From Todiramphus chloris collaris (lineage: Eukaryota > Chordata > Aves > Coraciiformes > Alcedinidae), in the NCBI GenBank assembly GCA_025345505.1, contig JANVCC010000021.1:27087208-27151207 (forward strand): a DNA stretch of 64,000 nucleotides. Direction: 5' to 3'. The notes below the pieces were generated by a model. It worked only from the letters and a program-made list of their open reading frames with translations, was not told the origin of the DNA and searched no databases. Below, one piece after another: positions 13,401 through 28,149 of this stretch; the first letter of the stretch is position 1, and each line of letters starts with the position of its first letter. Both the position numbers and the translations under genes were made by a program.

Positions 13401-16400
13401 GCAGGTAACAACACAACAGATGACTAAATTGCTACCATCCATGCAGTACAGGCCACAAAATCCTCCCCTACACCCATGAAAGACTTAAGACATTCTGAAG
13501 AAAAACTTGCCTGAAGCCAAAAATCACAAATGTACCAAGTGCCAAATGATTTAACAAAAAAAAACAAAAAAAAAAAAAAAATACTACCAGTCAGATGCAA
13601 ATTCTTTAGACTCAGTACTCAATTCTATTCTTTTACTAAGGTTATACTGTGGTAGTATCCTGAGCCAAATGAAATTGAATTTACATTATATGAGCCACTC
13701 CTGAAGGATGAAACAAGTGACAGCCTCTAGCCCTAACAGCTTACTTTGATTTCTGACACAAATCTTTACATGGCTTTCAAGTGACTTTAATGAAGTGGCA
13801 AGCAGTTAATGCTACTTAAAGTCTGTTCACATGCTAAAAACATGCAAGTGCAAGCTAACTTAGGCAACTTATTTTCTAACATGCTGATAACATTTCAGTG
13901 ACATGGCAGCATCAGTGTAAAGTGCATACTGAATTTCTTCATATGTGAAAAAGCTATTCTAAAGGTAAAAGACAAAATAATGATGACATACTGCTGTATG
14001 AGGCACGAAAAGCCTTGTGAGCCATATGCCAACAAGCTAATAATTTAAAAGCTATAGCCTGAAGCTACATCCAGAATTAATTAGAAAATAAATTTTCCTT
14101 CCAAAACTCTTAAAAGTACTTCCGTGAAATTAACAGGTTACATATTAATCTGTAATGTTAATACATGTATTTTTGAAGAGATTAATTTTGTTACTGATAA
14201 ATACAAAGTTTATTAAAAAAGTTAACACAATTCCACATATATCCCTAATCAGCCTTCTCTCATGGGATTGTTTCAGCCATTCATTGCTGTATCACAGACC
14301 TTTCCTTTGTGTGTCTACAATGTCCACAAGCAGTTTCACATCTAAACTCTCATTAAAGGCAATGGAGATCTAGAGCTGCCTCCATTTAAACATCTCATGC
14401 CATTTAGACACTTGGTCGGGACATTTCAAAGGCATCAGTGACATGTATATGGACAACCAAATTTAAGCCTTGTCTTTCTATTGGCTGTAATGGTAATTTA
14501 AATACTCCTTGTGTGAAGGTATGCCAGGAGATGGCTTGTCCTCCTTGGCCACATGTGAAGGTAGCTGGACACAACACGATGAATTACAGGACTGGAGACA
14601 AGACATTCTTCAACACAAGAAATAGAATGTAATGACATTTGAGGTGCTCTAGCTGGTCCAGATAAGTGAGGTGGTTGTGCAGCTCCTGTATCATACGTGT
14701 TTGCCCCATCTGGATATCTCAAGGACCCAAGAAAGCATAAAATTACACTTAACATCTTTGATAAGATAAATCACAGCCAAAGTGACTGTGATATCAAATT
14801 AGGTATATCAGATACATGCCTAAAATTAAGTGGAATATATCTGGGCCGTCACATCTTCTATGAATTTGTATAATAGATACCTGAGACCCAAGGACCAGGT
14901 ACTTACAGTCAGACAGAACAGAAACAGCTCCATGTCTGGCTCTGGTAACCGAGACACACAAAAAACCCCCTCTTTCCAGGGGAGCTTCAATCACGCAGAT
15001 TTTCCTCTATGATTCGGACGCAACCCAAAGCAATACTTCATGTATCAGTTAAGACCAGCAGACACATACTACAGCATTTACACGAACTACTTCCCCAGTG
15101 TATGGACTCTGGCACAACATTATTGCACCAAACTATCACAGAAAGGTTCAGGTTAGCTACTAGTATGTGAAAACAGACAAAAAAACTCCAAAATGTCCTG
15201 TTTGTCCCTGTTCTGGAGAATTAGCTTAGACATCTAAACAAATTATTATGAGCAAGATCTGACGAGCCATGACTGAAAACACAGCATACAATGAGAAACC
15301 ATCTCTGAATGAAAGGCATCTGAGCTATTCTTGCAAAATGCAGAGGGTATTCAAAAACTGTTAAAAGTTTAAAGGAATATGGTCATCTAATTCCTTCCAA
15401 TGTTAAGTACTACCCAAGTTTTCCTCTAATTAGTGGACAGAAAGGAGTATCTCCAGACTCTGTTTAGACAATTGCTTAAGAATGGAGTGAGACAAGTCGG
15501 ATGAATCACCCTTTGGCTTCTTCAGAGTCAACCAACAACTAGTTTTTTCTAGGTATCTAACTTTAGTAATTACAGTTAGATTGAATTAATCATAACTTTT
15601 AGTACCAACAATTACAAGAGCTCTCTAGCTATGAACTCTTCCCCTACTTAGCCAGAAACAACCTGTCCTCCAGCAGCTGCAGACAAAACCAACAAGAGAA
15701 ATTAACTGATCTTCTCTCCTATGTAGAAAAGGATACAACTTACCAACTCTTACAGTAGAACTGACCTGACTACATGAGGACATCTTAGTCAAAGTTTGCC
15801 AACTACACCTCTATGCGTAACCACTTCAGAAATGCACACTTCCAGGTACAAGTCATCTCACTCTGAATTCATATAACACAGGTAGGAAGATCACTATTGG
15901 TATTACACAATGGAGACAAATGAATCCAAAAGAAGATGGTTTTCTTTCCAAAGGTGGGAAAACTTATTTACTCCAAGTCAGAATCTACTTGTCCACTATC
16001 AGCTCAATGTCACTTCAAACTCAACTGTTACACCGTGTTAATTTTCCATAACATCTCATAGCCAAATACTTGAATCATAATATAAAACACTGAAGAAGAT
16101 GCTGAAGTTTACTTTGTTACATATTTTCTTATGATTCTTCAAAATTATTAAAAATGAAATCTTTAAACAGCTTCAAATGCTTTTCTAAACAAAAATTAGC
16201 TATGTTTCAGCCTTTTTTTTTTTTTTTTGAGAAAAGCATTTTTTAGTCTTGCAGGCAGTAATCCTTATAGACTTACATTACAGTTCTCCCTCAGTCTTCT
16301 CAGAAATGTGAAGCTTTTAATTAAGTTTTCAATTACAGTGTTTGATCAAGCCACATTCAAAGTTCTTAAGAATGGCTTATTACCATCCTCTCCCCAAACT

Positions 16401-18900
16401 GAGTATTTCACAAGAAAACACTGTAATCACAAATTTTACAAATATATCCTATCTAGAAGGAAAATTAAGAAAATAATATTTTAGGAGAGGTTCATGAGAG
16501 AAAATTACATACAAGACTTAGGAATTTTATTTTTATAAACTCCCGTGTTTCTATCATTCATAACAAATTATGCTCTGTCTTGAAACATAAAAAAAATAAA
16601 TCAAGCAAATTTCTGAATGCCCAGGGTTACAGCTTACTGACTACATTTCATTATCAGATAGAATCAGAAAAGTTTTCTTTTATTAGAAGGAATTTGTGCA
16701 TGATCCCTGGATAAAAGCAAATTACTGGTGTAAAGGTTGGATTTCCACAAAATACAAGAGAGAGATGCTGGATGTGGAGCAATTGGTAAAGCAACTGCAG
16801 ATGAACAACTTCTTTCTAATATGTCAGCTGCTAAGGATGGAGACTGTATGGAGTATTTACAGGACTGTGGACTATGTCCCAGAAGTAACAATTCTCAAAA
16901 GATACTTCAGGGTCATGGAACAAACCAATCTGAACAAAAGCTTCACAAAAGATGCAGTGCTGTGAAGACAAGAACCAAAGTGCTCCCTGGAAGTGAAAAT
17001 AAAGAAACATTTTAGTAAAGAAGCAGTGCTACCTCTCTATACCACAGGGGGGAAGATCATCTACATTCTGAAATGTTATTCGCGGCTCTCTTCTGCAGAC
17101 GTAAAAAATAGGCAGTGAAAAAAGTCAGAATGTAAAGACAAAAGCCATTAACAATAATTTGGGGACTAGCAAACAATGAGCAATACACAAAGACTATCGG
17201 GAGCAAAAATGAAATAAGAGCTTCCAGAACAGCCTATAGAAAAAAACATCTTTGGAGGATAAGCTTTCAAGTTTCCCCTGGTCCATTAATAAAACCTAAG
17301 TTTCCTTTTAATTTCTATCCAGGAATGTAGTTGTGTACTTTGGAAATAAGATCAACAAAATCAGTGATTAGTACACTGCTGGATAACACTAATTTTACCT
17401 GTGTTTTTAGTGCTAACTGTTAGTGTTGATGCTACTACTAGTGCTTTTAGACATACAATGCATTATAGACTTTGAGACTATAATGCCTGCATAAACTGTT
17501 CTGATTTTAAATAAGCCTACCGAAAATATGACATTGTTTCTATCTCTTTAACTACTCATGGTGAGTTAGTAATCCCAGCTCAGTAGCTAGCATGGATTGC
17601 TAAATTCTTATCTTCTAAAATGGGATGGGTATCTTCTCAGCTGAGGTAAGATCCAACATCACCCTTTACAGAGACTTCAGAATTCAGCATCTTCTTTTAA
17701 GTGTAAGGACAACCAGAAATCAATTCTAAGAAAATATTTCATTGTGAGCTATACAACAATCAATCAAATGAAATTCCTACATAGTATGCGTATTAGGATT
17801 TAATAAAAAAGTAGAAGTCATTTTTCAGAGCAATATTAAAAAGGCAGGGGATGTCTGTGAAATGAACAAAAAAGTGAAGGATCTGATCTTCTCCACATTT
17901 GTTGCCATAAGGATTTTCAACCAAACACTTCTACCCTGAAGTGTACTTGCAGAGTAGAAATGTTGCAGTGCTAGAAAGAAATACTGTTTGAAATGCAAGC
18001 TCACGCTTCTAAGTAGAATATCAAAACTGAGTTTTTCTGAACAGAAAATACATAAATCATCCTCAGCAGCTGTGTTAGAAAATCCAGTGATATTTCAGCT
18101 GTTACAAGAGGTTACTTCAAATAAATGATCTCTTAACAGGCAAAAACTCCTCTGCATGTATATATGTGCTCCAAGCTCATCCTGCGGCAGCAGATTGCTA
18201 TGCATCCCATCCTCTTAAGATGTCATGTTGTCCAAAAGGTGCTCAGATGCTGATAGGAGTTACAGTTGCTTATCAGCTTTTATTATCAGAAACATACACC
18301 AAATGGAGTCAAATCAGTTAAGCCACTTTTCACCCCTTTTAGAGCTTTAGAAATATTATTTATGATGGAAACAACAATCCAGTCATCTGCAAGCTTCAGC
18401 ACATTATCATTTGCTACCCAAAAAACATTTTATACAAAGCTTTAATCTGCACTACATACAAAAAAATAAGGATGAGAAAGCAGTATTAAATCTTACTGAT
18501 CCACTCCAGAGTGCCACAATATACATCTCATACGCATCAATGGACAGCAGATAAACTTAAACGTAGATTAGAATAATAAAAAAAAATCCCACCTTGCAGT
18601 GTGTACAACACTGGATCCAGCTCAAGCACACAAAATAAAGGCTTTCATCCATTTACAGTATTTTCTCTTTGCTTCTGCTGTTAAAAGACTATAGCATATA
18701 AGTTCCCTAAGACAGCAGTTCTTAACAGTTGATGAAATGTATTTTATACTTGAAAGACTCCAAACTAAATGACTTCATTATGAACCCTTAGAAAGGGGAA
18801 GAGAATTAGAAGAATGGGACAAAATATTGCCTCTTTCTGTTTAAGCACAAAGTTTCACATCCAGGTAAAACAGTCCAGGGCCCTACTAGCTGTAAGTTCG

Positions 18901-19071
18901 GGTCTTTGTTGTTTGCTTGGGGTTGGGGTTTTTTTTTGGTGTGTGTGTGTGAGGGGGGGGATCTTTTTTGTTTGTTTTGGGGTTTTTTTGTGGGGGTTTT
19001 TTTTGTTATTGTTTTTGTTGTTGGGGTTTTTGTTTGGCTTTGTTTTGGTTTGTTTTTTTGTTTTGTTTTTC
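18901..19071 (+). repeat. G/T-rich low-complexity tract
   Basis: About 170 bases consist almost only of T and G on the plus strand, with several G runs (GGGG and GGGGGGGG) and a short GT dinucleotide run. The long open frame on the minus strand here reads as Lys/Asn/Pro/Thr low complexity and is not a gene. Confidence 0.95.
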
Positions 19072-22000
19072 AGGCAAAAAGAACATAGTATTGTCAAATT
19101 ACATTGTCTGCTTTGGTTTATTTTTTCCCTTAGTTTTTCTTCTGGATGCATTACGCATTTCAACATCAAACTGAAGTGACACATGACACTGGGATCCAGC
19201 ATAATAAAGGCTAAAATTTCCCCGATGCGACTCTCTGGTTTTGTGAGATCATAAGCAATTTGTGAGAAACTACAACGGAGCTGTTCCACAACATACCTTA
19301 TCATCCACAGATGACATAACAGCATTCAGCCTGAAGCACATTATTCATTTTAAGTAACAAAGCAGAGCTTAATCTTAAACTATAAATTACTGCAGCCAAT
19401 TGCAAAGCCTACAGACGACTGTTGCCTACTCATTTTAAACATCTAAGGCAACATTTCTGAATAAAAAAACTCATCTAAGCCAAACTCTCAATCCAGCCAC
19501 TACTTCATATTCTCCAAGAAAGAGGAGTTTTCTGTCTGGAAGGCTGAATTCGATGAGATACGCTTTGAAGCCTTGCATAAAAGCTGAGCTCCTAAAGAGT
19601 GACTCCTTGCTAAGCCTCTTAAGTCCTTTATCCACCCACCCCCTCCACAGCATTTTACAGAAGTTAAGCTATACAATTCAGCCAGGGTGTCAATCAACAC
19701 CATCTCATTGATTTCAGAGGAGTTATACCCATCTGCACCAGCTAGCAAGTTTACACATCGCATCTCTCTGCTCGCTGGGCTTAATACTGACATGTCCCAC
19801 ATCTCCAGGTATTACCAAGAGAACATAGAAGCAGCTCCATCACACTGTTAAGACTGTGATGTGGCCCTACTGATCTAAATGAATCTAAAGAGATAAACTA
19901 TACAGCAATATTAGAAACCTAAAGGAGAGGGAACTGACCCTACAGTTGATAGAGAACTGCTGCAAACAAGACAAACCAGAAAGTTTTCAAACAAAAGATG
20001 ACTGAAAAAGAGCAAAAAGAAAGAAGTGATTCAGGTCAGGACACAGAGGAAAAAAACCCAAACAAAACAAAACAACAAAGCACAAACAAATACTACCTCA
20101 ACACTAGAATTTCTCATGGAAAACAGGAAAAAGTGAAGCAAAGATCTTAGCATACGAGGTTACATTTCACTTTCATCCTTCTTATAGCTTGCATACTTAA
20201 GGCACAGAAACAGGGCTTGTAGTAAGCCTAGTTCATTGTAAGCTAGATGTAAGCTTTACCTACTTATTGGTAGCCAAAACAACACTGAGAAGCTTGTCCA
20301 AGTTCTCACAGCGGTTCACAGCAAGAAGCACATGCTGGAGACCACCACTGTGCTTATACCCTTAAAGATTTATGCAACAATGCAATCTTACTCACACCAT
20401 GAAATACTTAAACAGACATTTTCACCAGAAAAGAAACAGGCTAGTGAACACAAGGTGAAAAGTCAACTAGCATCATCTCCAGGCTGAAAGACCACGTAGT
20501 CATTGCATCATTTCATTGCCAAGTGCTGCTTTGGCAGATGTCTCTCACAAGAGCTTTAGCCTTGGTATGAGGTATCCTACTGCTGGGATATTTCAGACAG
20601 AAAATGAGAGCTTTTATGAAAATCAGAATACAATGCAATATGGAAAAAGCACATGAGCAGGAATAAATGAGAAGAGATTTAAAAAAATCATAAGAAAAGA
20701 GTAGGAATTAGTTAAAACCCAGACAAACAGCCTGGCAAGATTTTACTTGTTTTGGCTCACAGCTTTTCTCTCTGCGTGCACTTATTCAGATATGCTGACT
20801 TTGAAGACAAAAATCAATTTTTATTGCTTATTATTTCTATGTGCACTATAATGCCTCAAGAGCTATGACAATCTCAACTGGATTAATTTTTGGCTAATGC
20901 ATCATGGACAAAACTAGGAAGCAAATTCTACCTATAAGCCATTACAGAAATTGCAGATTGGTACATTATATCTGATTTTTGACTGCACATTTAATAATTA
21001 TTAGTTACTTCAGTGTTACCATTAATAAACAGAAAGCGCACAATGAGATTTCAAAAATCTCTCTAAAATGCCCTTTCAAGGCATATGTCTAAAATGTTCA
21101 ATTTGAAAGTACAAAGTTGGAATCTTCAGTACCTAAAAAGAAGCAAGCCGTTCTTACTGAACAATTTTTCAAATTAGGATAAATTCTGTGTATGTATTTA
21201 TACTTACTGATAGACTGCACTGCAATACAAAAGCCAGATGACAGAATTTTGTTGTACTTTAAAACAGAATTATTAGTTAAACGATCTCACATCTGCTTTC
21301 AAAACAGAAGAAGAAATAAATATTGTGAAAACAACTTCTATGAGATTAGAGTAAAAAAATATGACATTTGTTTACTAATTTTTTGTAAAGGTATAGGTTA
21401 TAAAAAACATGAGAGTTAATCACATCTAACTGAATTATTAATTTAAACAATTTTAGCACAGAATTGCTGCAGTGGAAATACGAGCCCATTCCCTACTTGA
21501 ACATACTGCTCCCATAAGGGGTTTTATACATGACATGTAATTTCTCAGAAACTTTTTACAGAGCCCAGGAAATTCATGAACCTATCACCATGAGTAGAAC
21601 ATATGGATCAAAGCAACTCATTGTCAACATAACCGTATCATAACATATATCGCTTGCTGTGACTTCTGCACAGAGAGATTGAACTGATAACCATAGAGTG
21701 ATTTAAATTTGCAACAATACACCTGCCTTTGTTGTCTGGTTTTGGCCTACTAAATTTAAATAATACCTTGTAAGGGAAAATAGGTCATACACTCCTCTAG
21801 CTTGTTCACACATACACCTTACGGTCTTGATTCAGTTGCACATACCTACATGTGTTAGCCATCTGAGAGGGCTTTGGGAGCAAAGATATCATAAAAGGAA
21901 GGGCAGATAAGTCACAGTACCTATGGAAGGTGTGTACCCATCCTGAGCAGAAGCTGGAGGTCAGCCAGGGCAAGCGAGGCCATCTCAAATGGTACTAGAT

Positions 22001-22344
22001 GCCTGTGTGGGATAATCTAAACAGAGCTTCTATACTGAGATTCAGGTCCAGACTGGGAGACCCTTAACCACACAGACATGCCTTCAGGTGGACCCAGTGG
22101 GAATCAAGTACCAAGCACCCACTATTGTCAGTAGACTCAAGAGAGCTACTGACTTCATCCTAAGACCAACACACACACCTTATCACCTGAGCAGCTCCCC
22201 AGATTCCTCCAACTCTATGGACAAAACTCCCACTGGCTGACAAGCATGGACACCCAGCTAACATTACAGATGCCTCAACCCAAGGGTTCAAATCACAAGA
22301 CAAATTCCACCCTAAGGCTAAGTGGGATGATCACCAACATAGGA

Positions 22345-23120
22345 ACCACAGAATCACCATGTTAGGGATTGCAAAGGACCTCCAAAGAACATCGAGGGCA
22401 AGCCCCCTGCCAGAGAAGGACAAAACTAGAGCAGATCACGCAGAAATGCATCCAGACAGGTCTTGAAAGTCTCCAGAGAAGGAGACTCCACAACCTTTCT
22501 GGGGAGTCTGTTCCAGTGCTCTGTAACCCTTACAGTAAAGAAGTTCTTACTCATGTTGAGGTAGAACTTCCTGCACTCTATCTTGAATCCATTGCCCCTC
22601 ATCCTATCACGATGCACGAGTGAAAAGAAGTTGTCCCTGCCTTCTTGACGTCCAGCCCTTATGTATTTATAGACATTAATTAGATCCCCTCTCAGTCTTC
22701 TCCTCTCCAGAATAAACAGCCCTAGGTCTCTCAGCCTTTCCTCATAAGGCAGGTGTTCCAGACCCTTAATCATACTAGTAGCCCTCCATTGGACTCTCTT
22801 AAGTAGATCTCTGTCTCTCTTGAACTGGGAAGCCCACAACTGGATGCAATACTCCAGGTGAGATTTCACTAGGGCAGAGTAGATGGGGAGAACCTCCTTC
22901 AATCTGTTGGACACAGTCTTCTTAATGCACCCCAGGATACCACTGGCCTTCTTGTCCACAAGGGCACATTGTTGTCCCATGGATAACTTGTTGTCTACCA
23001 GGACTCTAAGGTGCTTTTCCACAGAGCTACTCTCTAGCAGATCACCTCCTAACCTGTACTGGTGCATTTTATTGTTCCTTCCCACAGTTTGCCCATCTAA
23101 TTTTAGGCAAATGAGTTCAA
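22345..23120 (-). mobile_element. CR1 LINE, 5'-truncated, with reverse transcriptase C-terminal frame
   Basis: The minus strand has a 219-codon frame (23085-22426) with the CR1 reverse-transcriptase C-terminal signatures [24 protein letters not shown] and [19 protein letters not shown]. The 3' end, with an AGAATC-type terminus, is at about 22345. The long uninterrupted frame makes it one of the less decayed copies here. It is 5'-truncated and cannot be autonomous. Confidence 0.95.
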
Positions 23121-23984
23121 CTGAATGTTGCTAGGAGGATAATTGTTGCAGGATCTTTTATAGGCAATGCAAAGGAGACAGGTGTCTTCAGAGACCGATT
23201 CACATAAATACCTGATTTTGGATAAGACTAATCCACAGCTACCCACAGCCTCCAGAGCATATAGGAACACACTCAATCTCTCTTAATTAACTAGCTTATA
23301 CAACCATATGCTCATATTGTCATCAGCTTTCTTTCTTTCTCCTGTCCTATATTGTTCATTTGCATCTTCTTTCCCAGTGAGTAATGAACCTTAAAATAAT
23401 ATCCTACCTTAAACACTTTCTTCAACAACACTTACTACAATTTTAATGGGACTCTAGGTGGTAAAAAGTAAAAATAATACTGGCTGATATTTATTTATAA
23501 CAAAACACAGCACACCAGATAGATGTCTACAAGTTCACTGACACCCAGCAGCCATCAGATTGATCCCAGTACCTGAGAGTACCAAGAGTCCAACAAAGCA
23601 GTTTTAGCAGTCATGTTATATGCCTTTTAAAATTGATAGCACTGTGATAATTTTGACTTTACAAAAAAATCAAAAGCCCTGCTCTTTGTATCTCAACAGA
23701 GCTACCAGTAGTAAAGTTAGCATCAAAGTGTTCTTGCCAAGAGGTCCACTATTTAAAGCGACAAACAAAAAGTGCCAAGTGTAAAAGACACTTTAAAATA
23801 ATGCGTGATGAGAGAAAAACCCTCAAACAATTGTTAGCATTTCTGTAGTACAGGAAGACTTGAGTGCATAGCAAAAGCCTGCATGACTGCCACTTGTAAA
23901 GCTTGCTAAACTGTGGAAAAAACCCCACCAAAATATGAGTGAAATGCAAACTCAAAAAAGCCTACTTACTAGTAAAGAAATTCA

Positions 23985-24161
<177 letters not shown>

Positions 24162-27100
24162 TCAGCAAGATTGGCAGAACTTCAAAGTTTACCTTTGCAT
24201 CCTCGCTTCCCTGCCCACTAATAATTTGCAACAGTGCAAGGCCCTGCAACGTGATATCTAGTAAAAAAAAAATAAATTTTAAAGTAGAAGAGTTTACATT
24301 AGTTTTCTTCTTCCCCCCTCAGAAAAGTAGGTGGCAAAATAGGAACTTTACAGGTCTGGCACATCAAAACAAAGTTCAAGGAGATTTCTCACAAAAATCT
24401 TTCTTTTCATCTTCACCACTGTCTCAATTTCAGCACTGCCCCGAGTTCAAATGGTGCTGTACAGACACTAATGGTGCTATACATTTTCACTTTTATATTT
24501 AGCTTTACTGAAGATTAGCTAATTTCAGTGTTTGATTTTACATTCAAATCACAATTTCACTGTTATCTACTTCAGTCTTTTACCTATAACAATTTAATCA
24601 ACTTGTCAGTGTGCTGATTATAACTTAGTTTTCATACACAGCATCTTCTCACAGATAAGCCAAATGTTGTACCAGTCAGATTTTTAAAGATTAGAAAACA
24701 TCCGGTGAGAAACAATGAAAATCCAATTTTGATATTCAATTCCAGCAGGGAAAAAACAAACAAACAAAAAAACACAGGAAAAGCCAGTGCACAGATGTTA
24801 TTCTCGGACAAGAGAAGGCAACAAGCACATGAGGAAGCCAGGTAGCAAAGCAGATTTCATGGGGAAATTCTTGAAGCTGGGATCTGTGTTGCTGCTGTTG
24901 CCCTTGCAGATGAGCGGACACAAGCAGATGCCGTTTCACCTGGGAGAGCACAAATCTCCCAGGAAAGCAGCTATTCTTGGCCACCAGAGATGGCTCGTGG
25001 CTCTTTGACCCGACCACATCTGATCGATGGGGCTGCAGAGTCAGAATCTCAGGCCCCAGCAAAACACTCCACAGGCTCTAAAGGAATCTGGCCTGCACAT
25101 AAGCAAGAGGCAGGATGGGAAAAAAAGAAAGGATTGAGCTCCTCAGGGGACCACTAACAGGTAGCAGCCTTTCACCTTCAGGATTTTCGCTTGACAGCTA
25201 CCCAAGTCCTCCAAGAGCAACTGTTCTCCCCTGTCTGCTCAAGGTTGTTTTCTTTTTCCTTTGAAGTCCATCAGCACTCTATCCATCTCAAAAGGAATAA
25301 ACATCCTTGCTGCAATTGCTGCCTCTTGGAAATCCCAGCAGAGATCAACAACTGAATTTCTCTGAGGAGTCATTTCCCCTGAGTTCCTGTGCTGCCTGCT
25401 ACAGATTTAAAAAAATGATGCTGAGAAAAACAAAAAGGAAAAAAAAAAACAAAACAAAAAAGCAAGGTTTCAGCTTTCCTGTTAACCTGCAGAAGTGGTT
25501 CAAAAGCTAAACATCTGACTGATGATCAGAGGTTTATGTAAAAAGCTGCACAGCAAAAAAGGAGGTTTGACTTGTCTGCCATGATGATAATTCTCCTTTT
25601 TTTTTTGGTAACTGCAGTTTCAAAAAAACAAAAAAACAAAAGAGAGAGAAAGAAAAAGGCAACGGTATTTAAAGGCCTAAAATTACCAATCAACAACTAA
25701 GATACACACTGGTCCTTGGCTTTCCAGACAGCAGTTTGCTTTAAAGACTGACATTACAAAAAAGCCCCAAACAACTGGCATCACACAGCTGACCTTTCAT
25801 AGGCAATGACAGCAATTTAGCCTTGAACTGAAAATGGTCCACACTTAAAGCAACTCTCAGTAGAATAAATTTGCGAACAAAATCCCCATCACTTAAGTTC
25901 TTCCAGTGGATACGTATGTGTGTGACACGAAGGTAGGTTTTGGCGCCCAAAAAGCATTTAGGATTGCTTCCAGCAGGCAAATCAAATCGCTAATTTTACT
26001 AAAGCACATAAATTAACACACTTTCCACCGTCCTGAAATGTAAACAGGGAAAACATGTTGTTAAACATGACAGGATCAGACAAATCTTTCATTCTTCAGT
26101 GTGAAAGAAAGCTCAGGGTTGGGACCGATATACAATTTCATTTCAGTCCAGACTGACAACCCCAAGCCCCTGTGCAAACTAACGGTGCACACAACGGAAC
26201 AACACTGACATCAATTTCCATGCAATTTGTTGACGATTCTCAACAGCAATTTTCCAAAACTGCAGCACGGTATTATTTGTAAGATGGAAGTAAGCACAAC
26301 CAGCGTTCGAGAAATATTTATGACATTGAGATGAATTTTTAAATCGTTTCTCCTCTACCAAAAATAAAGAGGTTTAAATGCATCTCAGCTGCATTATACT
26401 GCTATTTTATCCTCGGCTGACGTAAACTTCACCTCGATTTAAAAACTAACCACATAAAAATGTGCAGTAAAGCTTTGACAGACACTTAAAAGTTATTTAA
26501 ATATAGATGCTCTAGATTTTATTACTGACTCTTTGAAACAATTGAGCATCAACTACGTTTAACATATTGCACAGCCAATGATAGCCATATTATTCCAGCA
26601 GTGTCCCTACGATGTTTATCCACGTTGCTGCGTTAAGTTTTCAGGCACCAGGCTTACTTATTTATTTATAACTCTAGTCTGTAATTTCCCGTTCCATTTG
26701 TTTTTAAGTAAGCGTAATCATTCCTCTAGGTCGATTTTATTTTCCGCTAGATTCATTCCCTATTCATTTCTGCTTTTATTCAATTTACTAGTACCCAGCC
26801 GTGCCTTCTGGAGCTACACGGGCGCTTAAGATACACAATCAAGCATTTAGATCAATGTCTAGAAGACAAAAGCCCTCCCAAATCCCTGAAGATGGGAGAC
26901 AATTGGGCAGAGATTTTAGGATGGGGAGGCAGCGCTGCTCAGATAAAGCCTTTCCCGGAACAATTCCTCTATTTTTAATTCCTTATGTAAACAGGAGGCT
27001 GAAACTAGGCTGAGACCTGAAATTAAAGAGAGACGATTTTCCTGATCCCCCGCCGAAGGCGCGACCCTCTGGGCGAGAGCGGGGCGGGGGATAAAGCTCC

Positions 27101-27410
27101 AACCTGAAGCCCATCCCGGACACAGACCCGTTCTGTCGGGAGGGCTAACGGCACTGATGTCACGTTTTAGAAAACAACAACAACAAAAAAAAAACCCACG
27201 ACGAAACAGGCAGCTTTCAGTTTAAGCAGAACGAGATCAGGTGGATTTAGGGACTAAGCTAATCAGAGCCCGGAGAGCAGCAGCGGGCTGCGGAAGGCGG
27301 CGGCTGCGCCGCCAGCCCGGCCGGGGACCGGGAGGCACCGGACACCTGGGTTCGGGGGGCACAGCCAGGGGGGGGCAGGGCAGGGCCGATCCGAGCGGAG
27401 CCGCATGTAC

Positions 27411-27749
27411 CATGTATCGTCGTCCTGTCCGCAGTAGCCGTCCTCCAGCTCCAGCACCGCTACCTCATCCAGCACTGTGGTGGCCGCTGCCGGACCGCCG
27501 CTGCCGCCGCCGGCTTCCTGCCCCGCGCCGCCGGGCGCCGGCAGGCCGGGCGAGGGCTTGAAATAGGCGAGGGGCTCCAGCGGGCCCAGCGCGGCGGCGC
27601 ACAGCAGGGTGGGCACCGGGCTGGGCATGCACGGCGCGACCCCGCTGCCCGCCACTGAAGGGGGGCTGGCGGGGCGCAGCCCGCCGGGGGCCGGCGGCGG
27701 GGCCAGCAGCAGGTGCGGGCTGGGCGGGCCGGTGGCGACGGCGGCGGCG
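27411..27749 (-). CDS. SLAIN1: SLAIN1 exon 1, 3' part (start codon hidden in assembly gap)
   Basis: SLAIN1 is a microtubule plus-end tracking protein that, from family knowledge, partners with EB proteins and ch-TOG. About 112 codons are visible. An Ala-rich start leads into PSPHLLLAPPPAPGG, then a proline/glycine-rich low-complexity stretch, then TTVLDEVAVLELEDGYCG and QDDDTW. The Ala run before PHLLL-PPP and the acidic LDEV-L-LED..DDxTW motif match the vertebrate SLAIN1 N-terminal region as I recall it. The conserved N-terminal coiled coil should fall in the N gap. I place the donor at ACATG|GTACAT, splitting the tryptophan codon; this is a weak donor, but the match to the family breaks down right after it. 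No exon 2 was found downstream. Confidence 0.82.
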
Positions 27750-28149
27750 NNNNNNNNNNNNNNNNNNNNNNNNNNNNNNNNNNNNNNNNNNNNNNNNNNN
27801 NNNNNNNNNNNNNNNNNNNNNNNNNNNNNNNNNNNNNNNNNNNNNNNNNNNNNNNNNNNNNNNNNNNNNNNNNNNNNNNNNNNNNNNNNNNNNNNNNNNN
27901 NNNNNNNNNNNNNNNNNNNNNNNNNNNNNNNNNNNNNNNNNNNNNNNNNNNNNNNNNNNNNNNNNNNNNNNNNNNNNNNNNNNNNNNNNNNNNNNNNNNN
28001 NNNNNNNNNNNNNNNNNNNNNNNNNNNNNNNNNNNNNNNNNNNNNNNNNNNNNNNNNNNNNNNNNNNNNNNNNNNNNNNNNNNNNNNNNNNNNNNNNNNN
28101 NNNNNNNNNNNNNNNNNNNNNNNNNNNNNNNNNNNNNNNNNNNNNNNNN
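27750..28149. other. Assembly gap (400 N)
   Basis: The run of exactly 400 N lies within the CpG island. It probably hides the SLAIN1 start codon, N-terminal coiled coil and part of the 5' UTR. Translations crossing it are not meaningful. Confidence 0.99.

Noticed and set aside
18855..19325. 156-codon minus-strand open frame
   Set aside because: Most of it is the complement of the G/T low-complexity tract and reads as Lys/Asn/Pro/Thr runs; it has no protein features.
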